From assembly GCA_963703235.1 (NCBI GenBank), contig OY969802.1, positions 620,001-684,000 of the forward strand: a stretch of 64,000 nucleotides of DNA, in the 5' to 3' direction. The stretch is from VRUE01 sp963703235. Lineage in GTDB: Bacteria; Actinomycetota; Thermoleophilia; Solirubrobacterales; 70-9. Positions 34,651 to 43,730 of the stretch are shown here, piece by piece; the stretch's first letter is position 1; each line of letters begins with the position of its first letter. Below the pieces are notes generated by a model. That model made no database searches, was not told the DNA's origin, and worked only from the letters and a program-made list of their open reading frames with translations. The translations under genes and the position numbers were made by a program.

Positions 34651-36171
34651 GTGAGACTGGAAGCGCTCGTCGGCGCAGCTGATGGAGCCCGCATCGTCGG
34701 TGATGGCTCCGTTGAGGTCGGCGATCTTGCCTACGACAGCCGCAGGGTGGGGGACGGCGCGCTGTTCTTCTGCATTCCCGGGGAGAAGGCCGATGGGCAC
34801 GGGTTCGCCGCTGCCGCGGTCGAGGCGGGGGCGGCGGCGCTGGTGGTCGAGCGGGAGCTGGACCTGGCGGTGCCGCAGGTGGTTGTGGCCGATGCCCGGG
34901 CGGCGATGGCGCCGATGGCGGCGCGTTTCTGGGGCGATCCGACGGTCAAGTTGAAGGTGGTCGGGGTGACCGGGACCAACGGCAAGACGACGACCGCTTT
35001 CCTCGTCCGCGAGATCCTCGAGGCGGCCGGGATCCAGTGTGGCCTGCTCGGGACCGTGAAGCAGGTCGTCGGCGGGGTCGAGGAGGAGGTCGAGCGGACG
35101 ACGCCGGAGGCGATCGACCTGCAGGCGACCTTCCGGCGGATGCTCGACGCCGGCGACTTCGTCTGCGCAATGGAGGTCTCCTCGCACGCGCTGGCCCTGC
35201 ACCGCGCCGACGCGATCCACTTCGACGTTGCCCTCTTCACCAACCTCACCCAGGACCACCTCGACTTCCACGCCGACATGGAGGAGTACTTCCAATCGAA
35301 GCGGCTGCTCTTCGGAATGGGGCCCGGGACGGCGGTCGTCAACGTCGACGACCCCTACGGCCGCCGCCTCGCCGGCGAATTCGAGTGCCTCTCCTTCTCG
35401 GCCGAGGGCGGCAATGCGGACTTCGTCGCCCGCGACGTCTCCGTAGGCGCCGGCGGCTCCGAGTTCACGGTTGTCTTCCCGCCGACGGGCCTGAAGCGTC
35501 CAAATAGTGGACGGAATCGGCCCGTCGGCGGAGGGGTGCGGGTGCGAACGGGGTTGCCGGGCGACTTCAACGTTGCCAACGCGCTGGGCGCCTTTGCCGC
35601 GGCGACGGAGCTCGGCGTCGACCCGGAGACTGCCGCCGCCGGCCTCGCCGCGGCCCTCGCGCCGGCGGGCCGCTTCGAGCCGCTCGACGAGGGACAGCCC
35701 TTCGCCGTCCTCGTCGACTACGCCCACACCCCCGACTCGCTGAAGAACGTGCTGCGCGCCGCACGCCGGATGGCCGGCGGCCGCCTGATCTCGGTCTTCG
35801 GCGCCGGCGGCGACCGCGACCGCGGCAAGCGCCCGCTGATGGGCCGGGCCGGCTCGCAGCTCTCGGACCTGGCGATCGTCACCTCCGACAACCCCCGCTC
35901 CGAGGAGCCCGGGGCGATCGTCGAGGAGATCCTCGCCGGCATCGAGGACCGGAGCGGGGTGGAGGTCGAGCCGGATCGCAGGGCGGCGATCGAGTTGGCG
36001 CTGAGGAGGGCGCGGCCGGGCGACACGGTCGTGATCGCCGGCAAGGGACACGAGCAGGGCCAGGAGTTCGAGGACGGCCGCAAGATCCCCTTCGACGACC
36101 GGGAAGTGGCACGGAGCGAGCTGCGCCGGTTGCTGGGGACGAGCCACTCGGCGGCAGCGGAGCAGCGGTGA
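34651..36171 (+). CDS. murE: UDP-MurNAc-tripeptide synthetase MurE (meso-diaminopimelate type)
   Basis: This 506-residue cytoplasmic Mur ligase has ATP-binding GVTGTNGKTTTA (about 107-118) and the central NLTQDHLDFH and VDYAHTPDSL motifs. DNPRSEEP selects meso-diaminopimelate rather than lysine. GTG 34651 gives a family-like start (VRLEALVGAADG). The open frame runs upstream through the palindromic element, but that part is not protein-like. An 11-base-arm hairpin inside the gene (35481-35531) encodes an insert at about residues 278-293. Confidence 0.92.
   Translation: MRLEALVGAADGARIVGDGSVEVGDLAYDSRRVGDGALFFCIPGEKADGHGFAAAAVEAGAAALVVERELDLAVPQVVVADARAAMAPMAARFWGDPTVKLKVVGVTGTNGKTTTAFLVREILEAAGIQCGLLGTVKQVVGGVEEEVERTTPEAIDLQATFRRMLDAGDFVCAMEVSSHALALHRADAIHFDVALFTNLTQDHLDFHADMEEYFQSKRLLFGMGPGTAVVNVDDPYGRRLAGEFECLSFSAEGGNADFVARDVSVGAGGSEFTVVFPPTGLKRPNSGRNRPVGGGVRVRTGLPGDFNVANALGAFAAATELGVDPETAAAGLAAALAPAGRFEPLDEGQPFAVLVDYAHTPDSLKNVLRAARRMAGGRLISVFGAGGDRDRGKRPLMGRAGSQLSDLAIVTSDNPRSEEPGAIVEEILAGIEDRSGVEVEPDRRAAIELALRRARPGDTVVIAGKGHEQGQEFEDGRKIPFDDREVARSELRRLLGTSHSAAAEQR
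35481..35531 (+). repeat. Nested palindrome inside murE
   Basis: The outer arms GCCGACGGGCC and GGCCCGTCGGC are perfect, and an inner pair CGTCCA/TGGACG lies between them. The reading frame is kept, giving a Pro/Gly/Arg-rich loop in the protein. Its sequence does not match the other palindromes in the window. Confidence 0.6.
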
Positions 36172-37535
36172 ACCTGACCCCGGAGCAGATCGCGGCGGCG
36201 ATGAGTGCGGAGGTCGTCGCCGAGGGCCTCCCGAGCGCGCCCGAGCGCGCGATCATCGACTCGACCGAGGCACGGTCGGGCGATCTCTTCTTCGGCCTGC
36301 GCGGCGAGCGGGTAGATGGCAGCAAGTTCGCGGGCGCCGCAGTCGAGGCGGGCGCGTGGGGCGCGGTCGTAGGCTCGCCGAGCTTGCGGTTACCCGCGTT
36401 ATCGACGGGTAACCGCAAGCTCACCGATGGTGGTGCCTGGGTCTTTGCCGTCGCCGATCCCCTCGCCGCTCTGCAGGCGCTCGCTCGGGTCTGGCGGCGC
36501 CAGCTGGGGGCCAGGACCATCGGCGTCACCGGGTCGGTCGGCAAGACCTCGGTCAAGGACATCGCGCGGGCGCTGCTGCCGGGGCGGGTCCATGCCAACC
36601 GCGAGAACCTCAACACCGAGATCGGGTTGCCACTGACCGTGCTCGAAGCGCCGGCCAGCACCGACGTCCTGGTGCTGGAGATGGCGATGCGGGGGCCTGG
36701 CCAGATCGCCAAGCTGGCCTCGATCGCCGAGCCGGAGGTGGCGGCGATCACCAACGTCGGCCCGGTCCACGTCGAGCTGCTGGGCTCGGTCGAGGCGATC
36801 GCGGCGGCGAAGGCCGAGATCCTGGCGGCGTTGCCCGCGGACGGCGCCGCCGTCGTCCCGGTCGACGGCGGCGAGCTGGAGCCCCACCTGGGGCAGGCGC
36901 CGCGCCTGCTGCGCTTTGGGCCCGGCGGCGACGTCGAGGCAGTCGAGCACCGGCTCGAGGAGGGCGTCACGGAAGCGCTGATCTCGACTCCGGCGGGGCG
37001 CCAGCTCTTCCACTTCCCGTTCGCGGAGAGCCACAACCTGACCAACGCCCTGACGGCGATCGCGATCGGCGTCGCCCTGGAGGCGCCGCTCGCCGAGATG
37101 GCCGATCGCGCTGCGAACATTGGCTTCTCCCGCTTCCGGGGCGAGCGCCTGGAGCTGGGCGACGGAATCGTCCTCGTGAACGACTGCTACAACGCCAACC
37201 CGGTCTCGATGCGAGCGGCGCTCGATCATCTCGGGTCCCTCGACAGCGGCCGCCGGGTCGCCGTGCTCGGCGAGATGGCGGAGCTGGGAGCGGGAGCGCC
37301 GGACTACCACCGCGAGGTGGGCGAGCATGCCCGCGGGCACGGCGTCGACCTCGTCGTCGGGGTCGGCGAGCCGGCTCGCGACTACGGCCCGGACGAGCTG
37401 GTCGCTACCCCCGAGGAGGCGGCCGAGCTGCTGGCGGCGCAGCTGGAGCCGGGCGACGCGGTCCTCGTCAAGGGCTCTCGCTCGGCCGGGCTGGAGGCGG
37501 TGGCCGAGACCCTGGGGAGCCTGCTCGATGGGTGA
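36168..37535 (+). CDS. murF: UDP-MurNAc-pentapeptide synthetase MurF
   Basis: This 455-residue ligase adds D-Ala-D-Ala to the tripeptide precursor. The P-loop is GVTGSVGKTSVKD, and the HANRENLNTEIGLPL, EMAMRGPGQI and NDCYNANPVSM motifs are all typical MurF. The GTG start overlaps the murE stop. A perfect 17-base-arm hairpin (36380-36422) is translated as SLRLPALSTGNRKL, an insertion near residues 72-85 in a normally variable N-terminal loop. Confidence 0.92.
   Translation: MNLTPEQIAAAMSAEVVAEGLPSAPERAIIDSTEARSGDLFFGLRGERVDGSKFAGAAVEAGAWGAVVGSPSLRLPALSTGNRKLTDGGAWVFAVADPLAALQALARVWRRQLGARTIGVTGSVGKTSVKDIARALLPGRVHANRENLNTEIGLPLTVLEAPASTDVLVLEMAMRGPGQIAKLASIAEPEVAAITNVGPVHVELLGSVEAIAAAKAEILAALPADGAAVVPVDGGELEPHLGQAPRLLRFGPGGDVEAVEHRLEEGVTEALISTPAGRQLFHFPFAESHNLTNALTAIAIGVALEAPLAEMADRAANIGFSRFRGERLELGDGIVLVNDCYNANPVSMRAALDHLGSLDSGRRVAVLGEMAELGAGAPDYHREVGEHARGHGVDLVVGVGEPARDYGPDELVATPEEAAELLAAQLEPGDAVLVKGSRSAGLEAVAETLGSLLDG
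36380..36422 (+). repeat. Perfect hairpin inside murF
   Basis: Arms of 17 bases (36380-36396 and 36406-36422) with a 9-base spacer CGTTATCGA. The arms are less GC-rich than murF itself, and the frame is kept. Confidence 0.7.
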
Positions 37536-38502
37536 GGTCCTGATCGCCGGCATGGCGGCGATGCTGATCTGCATCTTCCTCGGCCCCAAGTTCATCGAGT
37601 ACCTGCGGGTGAAGGAGTTTGGCCAGCACATCCGCGAGGACGGGCCGCAGGAGCACCACGCCAAGGCCGGCACGCCGACGATGGGCGGTCTGATCGTCTT
37701 CGTCGCGATCTGCGTGCCCTTTCTCGTCCTCTCGGATCGCGACGCCCAGAGCCTCGCCGTCTTCGGGGTCGCGCTCGGCTGCGCCGCGCTCGGCTTCGCC
37801 GACGACTTCACCAAGATCGTCAAACGCCGCTCACTCGGCCTCTCGGCTCGCTGGAAGCTGCTCTTCCAGCTCTTCCTGGCGCTCGGGCTCTGGTGGGTGG
37901 CGCGGCACGAGGTGGGGCTCGAGCCGACCCTCTTCTTCCGCATCGGCGACGCCAGCCTCGACCTCGGCCCGGTCCTCTACTTCGTCCTCGTCTTCCTCGT
38001 CATCGCCGGCACCTCCAACGGGGTCAACCTCACCGACGGGCTCGACGGCCTCGCCGCTGGCTGCTGCGCGATCGTCCTGCTCGCCTTCACCGCGATCTGC
38101 TTCGTCACCAACGACCAGCAGAATCTGGCGCTGCTCTCCGCCTGCCTGGTCGGCGCCTGCGTCGGCTTTCTCTGGTTCAACGCCTTCCCGGCCTCGATCT
38201 TCATGGGGGACACCGGCTCGCTCGGCCTCGGCGGCGCGATCGGCGCCCTGGCGGTGATGACGCAGACCGAGGTGCTGCTGATCATCATCGGCGGCATCTT
38301 CGTGATCGAGGCCCTCTCCGTCGCCGTCCAGGTCTTCTCCTTCAAGACGTTCCGCCGCCGGGTCCTGCTGATGGCGCCCCTGCACCACCACTTCGAGATG
38401 ATGGCCTGGTCGGAGACCAAGATCATGCTCCGCTTCTGGATCATCGCCGCCGTCTGCTCGGGGATCGGGTTCACCTTGTACCAGCAGTCGATCGGCCGGT
38501 AG
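37528..38502 (+). CDS. mraY: Phospho-MurNAc-pentapeptide transferase MraY
   Basis: This 324-residue polytopic enzyme transfers phospho-MurNAc-pentapeptide to undecaprenyl phosphate, forming lipid I. Conserved points are the GTPTMGGL loop, the aspartates in FADDFTK, NLTDGLDGLA, FMGDTGSL and the APLHHHFEMMAW loop. ATG 37528 overlaps the murF stop by 8 bases. About ten membrane helices are predicted. Confidence 0.94.
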   Translation: MGEVLIAGMAAMLICIFLGPKFIEYLRVKEFGQHIREDGPQEHHAKAGTPTMGGLIVFVAICVPFLVLSDRDAQSLAVFGVALGCAALGFADDFTKIVKRRSLGLSARWKLLFQLFLALGLWWVARHEVGLEPTLFFRIGDASLDLGPVLYFVLVFLVIAGTSNGVNLTDGLDGLAAGCCAIVLLAFTAICFVTNDQQNLALLSACLVGACVGFLWFNAFPASIFMGDTGSLGLGGAIGALAVMTQTEVLLIIIGGIFVIEALSVAVQVFSFKTFRRRVLLMAPLHHHFEMMAWSETKIMLRFWIIAAVCSGIGFTLYQQSIGR

Positions 38503-38529
38503 AGCTCCGGCCGGCGGGTCCTGTCGCGG

Positions 38530-38585
38530 GTGAAGGGGGGCGCTGCGGGCGGGGGCGTCCTCGACCCCCCTTCACCCGCGCCACC
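38530..38585 (+). repeat. Hairpin between mraY and murD
   Basis: Arms CGCGGGTGAAGGGGGG and CCCCCCTTCACCCGCG are perfectly complementary around a spacer of about 24 bases. It fills much of the 139-base gap. There is no T-run, so it is not a classical terminator; murD may still be reached by read-through. Confidence 0.6.
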
Positions 38586-38641
38586 CACCGGAGGAAGCCC
38601 TACACAGGGTCGATTGGCGGAACGGCGAAGCTATCTCCGAG

Positions 38642-40009
38642 ATGAGTGCGCCGCCGCCCAGGAAGCCTCGCCCAGAGTTGCCCGAGGGTCCTTACCTGAT
38701 CGTGGGGCTGGCGCGGTCGGGGCAGGCTGTGGCGCGGTTGCTGACCGGGCGGGGAGAGGTCGTTCGCGGGGTCGATTCCGGGCATCCGACGGAGGCGGCA
38801 GGTCTTGCGGGGGCCAACGTCGAAGTCGTCCTGGATACGGATGGATTGGCTCTTCTGGATGGCACGCGGACCGTCGTCAAGAGCCCGGGCGTGCCCCGGG
38901 AGGCGCCGGTGATCGCCGCCGCCTTGGAGCGCGGCATCGACGTGGTCGGCGAGCTGGAGCTGGCCTGGCGGGCGATCCCCAACCGCTTCCTGGCTGTGAC
39001 GGGCACCAACGGCAAGACGACGACGGTGGAGCTGCTCGGGCACCTGTACCGGACGGCCGGCGAGCCGGTAGCCGTCGCCGGCAACGTCGGCACGCCGCTC
39101 TCCTCGCTGGCCGGTGAGGTGGAGGCCGACGCGACCGTCGTCTGCGAGGCCTCCAGCTTCCAGCTCGAGGACAGCGAGGCCTTCGCCCCAGAGTGCGCCG
39201 TCTTCCTCAACCTCGCTCCCGACCACCTCGACCGCCACGCCGACCTCGAGGCCTACCTGGCGGCAAAGCTGCGCGTCTTCGCCAACCAGGGCAACGACGA
39301 CGTCGCCGTCTACAACGCCGACGAGCCGGCTCTGGCCGGCGTCGACCTCGGCGGCTGCGCCCGGCGCGTCGCCTTCTGCCACGGCGCCGCCCCGGACTGC
39401 GAGGTCTCCGTCTCGGAGGGGACGCTCTTCTACGACGGCCAGCCGCTGCTTGCGGTCGAGGACCTGGGCCTGTTCGGCGAGCACAACGTCGCCAACGCGA
39501 TGGCCGCGGCCGCCGCCGCGCTCTCGATGGGGCTGGACCGCGAGGCGGTAGGTGAGGGACTGCGCAGCTTCGCCGGCGTCGACCATAGGCTCGAGCAGGT
39601 CGCCGAGATCGATGGCGTCCGCTTCGTCAACGACTCCAAGGCGACCAACGTCGCCGCCGCTGCGGTCGGCCTGCGTGCCTTCGACGGTGGCGTGCACGCG
39701 ATCCTCGGCGGCAGCGAGAAGGACGAGCCATTCGTCCCGCTCGCCGACCCGGTGCGCGAGACCTGCGCCGCCTGCTACCTGATCGGTGCCTCCGCTGGCC
39801 GGCTCGCCACTGAGCTGGCCCCGGTCGTGGAGGCCGGGGTCGAGCTGCACCGCTGCGAGGGCCTCGAGGACGCGGTGCGGCGCAGCGCCGCGGCGGCTCA
39901 GCCGGGCGAGGTCGTCCTGCTCTCGCCGGCCTGCGCCAGCTTCGACGCCTTCGAGAACTACGAACGGCGGGGCGAGCGCTTCCGCGAGATCGTCGCGGGG
40001 TTGCGGTGA
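38642..40009 (+). CDS. murD: UDP-MurNAc-L-alanine:D-glutamate ligase MurD
   Basis: This 455-residue ligase has the P-loop AVTGTNGKTTTVELLG, NLAPDHLDRHADLEAYLAAK, and the C-terminal NDSKATN and LSPACASFDAFENYERRG motifs. The N-terminal VGLARSGQAVARLL is the nucleotide-binding-like uracil-recognition fold. It overlaps ftsW by 4 bases. Confidence 0.93.
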   Translation: MSAPPPRKPRPELPEGPYLIVGLARSGQAVARLLTGRGEVVRGVDSGHPTEAAGLAGANVEVVLDTDGLALLDGTRTVVKSPGVPREAPVIAAALERGIDVVGELELAWRAIPNRFLAVTGTNGKTTTVELLGHLYRTAGEPVAVAGNVGTPLSSLAGEVEADATVVCEASSFQLEDSEAFAPECAVFLNLAPDHLDRHADLEAYLAAKLRVFANQGNDDVAVYNADEPALAGVDLGGCARRVAFCHGAAPDCEVSVSEGTLFYDGQPLLAVEDLGLFGEHNVANAMAAAAAALSMGLDREAVGEGLRSFAGVDHRLEQVAEIDGVRFVNDSKATNVAAAAVGLRAFDGGVHAILGGSEKDEPFVPLADPVRETCAACYLIGASAGRLATELAPVVEAGVELHRCEGLEDAVRRSAAAAQPGEVVLLSPACASFDAFENYERRGERFREIVAGLR

Positions 40010-41340
40010 GCGCCCGCGCCATCGCCCTGCGCCTGCCGGGTCTCTCGTCCCGCAAGAAGGCGAAGCGGAAGCGCTCCCGCACCGCAAATCTTCCCGCCGA
40101 GTACAACCTGCTGTTGACCGCGACCCTCTGCCTGCTCGCCTTCGGGGCGGTGATGGTCTTCTCGGCCAGCTCGACGACTCGGGTGCTGAGCAACGGCGGC
40201 CTCTCCGACAGCGCCTTCTACCTGCAGCGCACGGCGATGTTCGGCGCGCTCGGCCTGCTGGTCATGCACGTGGTCGCTCGCCACGGCCTGCAGGCGGTGC
40301 GGCGGCTGACGCCGGCGATCCTCGCCATCTCCTTCTTCCTCCTCCTGGCGGTGCTCGCCGTCGGCACCAACGTCAACGGGTCGAGCCGCTGGCTCGGCTC
40401 CGGCTTCCTGCAGATCCAGCCCTCGGAGCTGGCCAAGGTGGCGCTGATCCTCTACGGCGCCGACATGCTGGCGCGCAAGCCGAAACGGGTGCGCTCGCTG
40501 GAAGGGATGATGCCCTTCCTGCTCGTCGTCGGCGTCGCCGCGCTGCTGATCGTCGCCGAGCCCGACCTCGGCACGACGCTGGTCATCGCCTTCGCCGTCG
40601 CCGCGACCCTGGTCGCCGCCGGCGCCCGCTTGCGCGACCTGGCGCTGATCGGGCTCGCGCTGGGCTTCTTCGCCCTGCTGATGACCGCGATCGAGCCCTA
40701 CCGGATGGCCCGGCTCACGGCATTCCTCAATCCCGGCGCCGACGCCGCCGGCGCCGGCTTCCAGGCTGCGCAGGCGAAGATCGCGCTCGGCTCCGGCGGG
40801 CTGTTCGGGGTCGGGATCGGCAACGGCGTCCAGAAGGCCTTCTACCTGCCCGAGGCGCACACCGACATGATCTCGGCGGTGATCGGCGAGGAGCTGGGCC
40901 TGATCGGGATCGTCGGCGTCGTCGGCCTCTTCTCGCTCTTCGGCTACGCCGGCCTGCAGATCGCAAAGAAAGCGAAGGACGCGTACGGGAAGCTGCTCGT
41001 CGTCGGTCTCACCTCGCTGATCCTCGTCCAGGCCACCGTCAACCTCTTCGCCGTGATGGGCATGGCGCCGCTGACGGGGGTGCCGTTGCCCTTCGTCTCC
41101 TACGGCAACAGCAGCCTCCTCACCTCGCTGTTCGCGGTGGGGCTGATCCTCAACGTCGCCCGCGGGGGGACCGCCCGCGCTGGCAAACTGCGCCTCGTCG
41201 AGGGTGGGCGTTCGCCCGCACGTGGAAGGAGCCGATCGAGTCGTGCACGGGCCAGGAGTCCCGAGAGTAGTGGTGGCAGCCGGGGGCACGGCCGGCCACG
41301 TCGTACCGGCCATGGCGGTCGCCGCCGAGCTTCGGGCTAG
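40006..41340 (+). CDS. ftsW: Septal glycosyltransferase FtsW
   Basis: This 444-residue SEDS protein has about ten membrane helices and polymerises lipid II at the septum with FtsI. Conserved motifs include SSRWLG, FLQIQPSELAK, PDLGTT, LPEAHTDMISAVIGEELG and PLPFVSYGNSS. The C-terminal 55 residues form an Arg/Ser/Gly-rich tail. Its last 98 bases overlap murG in another frame, so the tail may be a by-product of the overlap. GTG overlaps the murD stop. Confidence 0.93.
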   Translation: MSARAIALRLPGLSSRKKAKRKRSRTANLPAEYNLLLTATLCLLAFGAVMVFSASSTTRVLSNGGLSDSAFYLQRTAMFGALGLLVMHVVARHGLQAVRRLTPAILAISFFLLLAVLAVGTNVNGSSRWLGSGFLQIQPSELAKVALILYGADMLARKPKRVRSLEGMMPFLLVVGVAALLIVAEPDLGTTLVIAFAVAATLVAAGARLRDLALIGLALGFFALLMTAIEPYRMARLTAFLNPGADAAGAGFQAAQAKIALGSGGLFGVGIGNGVQKAFYLPEAHTDMISAVIGEELGLIGIVGVVGLFSLFGYAGLQIAKKAKDAYGKLLVVGLTSLILVQATVNLFAVMGMAPLTGVPLPFVSYGNSSLLTSLFAVGLILNVARGGTARAGKLRLVEGGRSPARGRSRSSRARARSPESSGGSRGHGRPRRTGHGGRRRASG

Positions 41341-42337
41341 CGGCGCCGAGGTCTCCTTTCTCGGCACGCGGGAGCGAATCGAGGCGGAGCTGGTGCCCGC
41401 GGCTGGCTACGAGATCGACTTCCTGCGGGTGCGGGGGATCGACCGCCGCAACCCGCTGCGGGCGGCGCGCGCCGGGGTCGAGGCCATCGGCGCGACTGCA
41501 GCGGCCCGACGGATAATTAAGAGCCGTGGCGCCGATGTCGTCCTCGGCGGCGGCGGTTACGTCGCCGGGCCGGCCGGACTGGCCGCGGTGCTCAACCGCA
41601 CGCCGCTGGTGCTGACCGAGGCCGACAGCCACCTCGGCCTCGCCAACCGCTTGCTGGCGGCGCGGGCGCGTCGCGTCTGCCTGGCCTTTCCGATCGCGGG
41701 ACGGGGCGGCGAGCGCTACCTGGTCACCGGACGGCCGGTGCCGGCGGCGGTGCTCGGCGGCGACCGCGACGCCGCCAGGGCGCGCTTCGGCGTCGCGCCG
41801 GCTGCCCGTTGCCTCCTCGTCATGGGCGGCAGCCAGGGCGCCCGCTCGATCAACGAGTGCGCGATAGCGGCCTTTGCCGAGCGCAGCGGCCGTGACTTCG
41901 ATGTGGTGCACGTCAGTGGCCGGCGCGACTTCGAGCAGCTCGAGGAGCGCCTCGCGGCGGCTCCCCATAACCAGCGCTACACGCTGCTCGCCTACGAGCC
42001 CGACCTCGGCGACTGCCTCGCCGCCTGCGACCTGGTGCTCGGCCGCTCCGGCGGCTCGATCTTCGAGGTGACGGCGACCGAGCGGCCGGCGGTCCTGGTG
42101 CCCTACCCGCACGCGGCTGCCGACCACCAGGCGGCGAATGCCGCCTGGATGGTCGAGGCCGGGGCGGCGATCGCGATCGCGGACGGCGAGCTGGACGGAG
42201 ACCGCCTCGCTGCCGAGATCGGCGGCCTGCTCGGCGACGAGCTACGACTGAAGACGATGGCCACCGCCTCGGCCGCCCTGGCCAAGCCCGACGCCGCCCG
42301 CCGCATCGCCGACGAGGTGTTGGAGGCGGCGCTATGA
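41243..42337 (+). CDS. murG: UDP-GlcNAc transferase MurG
   Basis: This 364-residue GT28 enzyme makes lipid II. The N-terminal GGTAGHVVPAMAVA, the GGYVAGPAGLAA block, MGGSQGARSINE and the late GRSGGSIFEVTA/PYPHAAADHQ motifs are typical. I chose GTG 41243 because GGAAGGAG lies 11 bases upstream; the frame is open to GTG 41204. Either start lies inside the end of ftsW, so translation is probably coupled. Confidence 0.92.
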   Translation: MHGPGVPRVVVAAGGTAGHVVPAMAVAAELRASGAEVSFLGTRERIEAELVPAAGYEIDFLRVRGIDRRNPLRAARAGVEAIGATAAARRIIKSRGADVVLGGGGYVAGPAGLAAVLNRTPLVLTEADSHLGLANRLLAARARRVCLAFPIAGRGGERYLVTGRPVPAAVLGGDRDAARARFGVAPAARCLLVMGGSQGARSINECAIAAFAERSGRDFDVVHVSGRRDFEQLEERLAAAPHNQRYTLLAYEPDLGDCLAACDLVLGRSGGSIFEVTATERPAVLVPYPHAAADHQAANAAWMVEAGAAIAIADGELDGDRLAAEIGGLLGDELRLKTMATASAALAKPDAARRIADEVLEAAL

Positions 42338-42401
42338 GCTTCCGCTGGTCCTTTTGTTCGATATACGGCCATAAAGCGCACCGGAAGGTTGGGCGGTCAC
42401 G

Positions 42402-43730
42402 TTGAGAGTGGATTGGGCCTCGCGGCGGCTGCACTTCGTCGGGATCGGCGGCGCCGGGATGAGCGGCCTGGCCCTGGTCTGCAGCGAGCTGGGCGCGAAG
42501 GTGAGTGGCAGCGACCGTGCCGAGTCCTCTTACATGGAGCGCCTGCGTGCTGCCGGCCTCGAGCCGGCGGTCGGCCACGACGCCGCCAACCTGCCGGACG
42601 AGGCGGAGGTAGTGGTCTCGACCGCGATCGACGCCGCCAACCCCGAGCTGACCCTGGCCCGCGAGCGGGGCCTGCTGGTCCTGCACCGGGGCGAGCTGCT
42701 GGCCCAGCTCTGCGGCGAGAAGCGGCTGATCGCCGTCGCCGGCACCCACGGCAAGACGACCACCACGGCGATGCTGACCTGGGCGCTGCGGGAGCTCGGC
42801 GCCGACCCGGCCTTCTTCGTCGGCGGCGAGGGGCCCGGACTCGGGCCGGGCGGCGGCACCGCAAACGCCGGTTGGGGAAAGGGCGAGTGGGTTGTCGCCG
42901 AGGCCGACGAGAGCGACGCCAGCTTCCTCGAGCTGCGCCCGGAGATCGCCGTCGTCACCAACGTCGAGATGGACCACCACTCGCGCTGGGGCTCGCTCGC
43001 CGAGCTGCGGTCGGCCTTTGCCCGGTTCGCGGCGAACGCCGACGGGGTCGCGCTGCCCGCAGGGAACGAGACTCGCATTGAGCCCCTGACAGGGGCCAAA
43101 CGTGAATCTGGCGTCGAGTTCGACGCTGGCGGGCCCGGTCCGGCCGAGCTGTCGCTGGCGGTGCCCGGTCGCCACAACGTCCTCAACGCCCGCGCGGCGC
43201 TCGCCGCCGTCGAGCTTGCCGGCTACGACGTCGACGCTGCCGCGGCCGCGCTCGCGGACTTTCCCGGTGTCCACCGCCGCCTCGAGTTGAAGGGCGAGCG
43301 CGACGGTGTCCGCATATATGACGACTACGCGCACCACCCGACCGAGGTGCGCGCGGCTCTCTCGGCGCTGCGCGAGCTGGAGCCAAGGCGCCTGATCGCG
43401 GTCTTCCAGCCGCATCTCTACTCGCGGACGAAGGCCTTCGCCGAGGGCTTCGGCGGCGCCCTGGCGCTCGCCGACGAGGTGACGGTGCTCGACGTCTACC
43501 CGGCCCGCGAGGAGCCGGTGGGGGAGCTGGCCGGCGTCAGCGGCCTCGACGTGGCTCGCGCAGCTGCAGATCGGCTCGGCGGCAGGAGGGTCCGCTGGGC
43601 GCCGAGCCTCGAGGCGGCCCAGGCCGCGCTGGAACCGGCGCTGAGGCCCGGGGACGTGCTGGTGACGATCGGCGCCGGCGACGTCTTCAAGCTCGCCGAA
43701 GAGCTGGCCGTAGAGGGGGTGCCGCGATGA
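42402..43730 (+). CDS. murC: UDP-MurNAc:L-alanine ligase MurC
   Basis: This 442-residue ligase starts with the HFVGIGGAGMSGLA uracil-binding loop, then the P-loop AVAGTHGKTTTTAML, EADESDASFLELRP, MDHHSRW, and the C-terminal DDYAHHPTEVRAAL and FQPHLYSRTKAF motifs. TTG 42402 is assumed; GTG 42408 is also possible. A palindromic repeat (43068-43110) shared with the ECF ATPase gene inserts about 15 residues (223-237) at the start of the central domain's variable loop. Confidence 0.92.
   Translation: MRVDWASRRLHFVGIGGAGMSGLALVCSELGAKVSGSDRAESSYMERLRAAGLEPAVGHDAANLPDEAEVVVSTAIDAANPELTLARERGLLVLHRGELLAQLCGEKRLIAVAGTHGKTTTTAMLTWALRELGADPAFFVGGEGPGLGPGGGTANAGWGKGEWVVAEADESDASFLELRPEIAVVTNVEMDHHSRWGSLAELRSAFARFAANADGVALPAGNETRIEPLTGAKRESGVEFDAGGPGPAELSLAVPGRHNVLNARAALAAVELAGYDVDAAAAALADFPGVHRRLELKGERDGVRIYDDYAHHPTEVRAALSALRELEPRRLIAVFQPHLYSRTKAFAEGFGGALALADEVTVLDVYPAREEPVGELAGVSGLDVARAAADRLGGRRVRWAPSLEAAQAALEPALRPGDVLVTIGAGDVFKLAEELAVEGVPR
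43068..43110 (+). repeat. Palindromic repeat inside murC (family 1)
   Basis: An imperfect inverted repeat around GAGCCCCTGACAGGGGCC. It aligns along its length with the repeat at 11449-11493, including the block GCATTGAGCCCCT, and keeps the reading frame. Confidence 0.7.

Noticed and set aside
38600..41367. Long minus-strand frames opposite murD and ftsW
   Set aside because: Both plus-strand genes have complete family motifs; the antisense frames are compositional artefacts.
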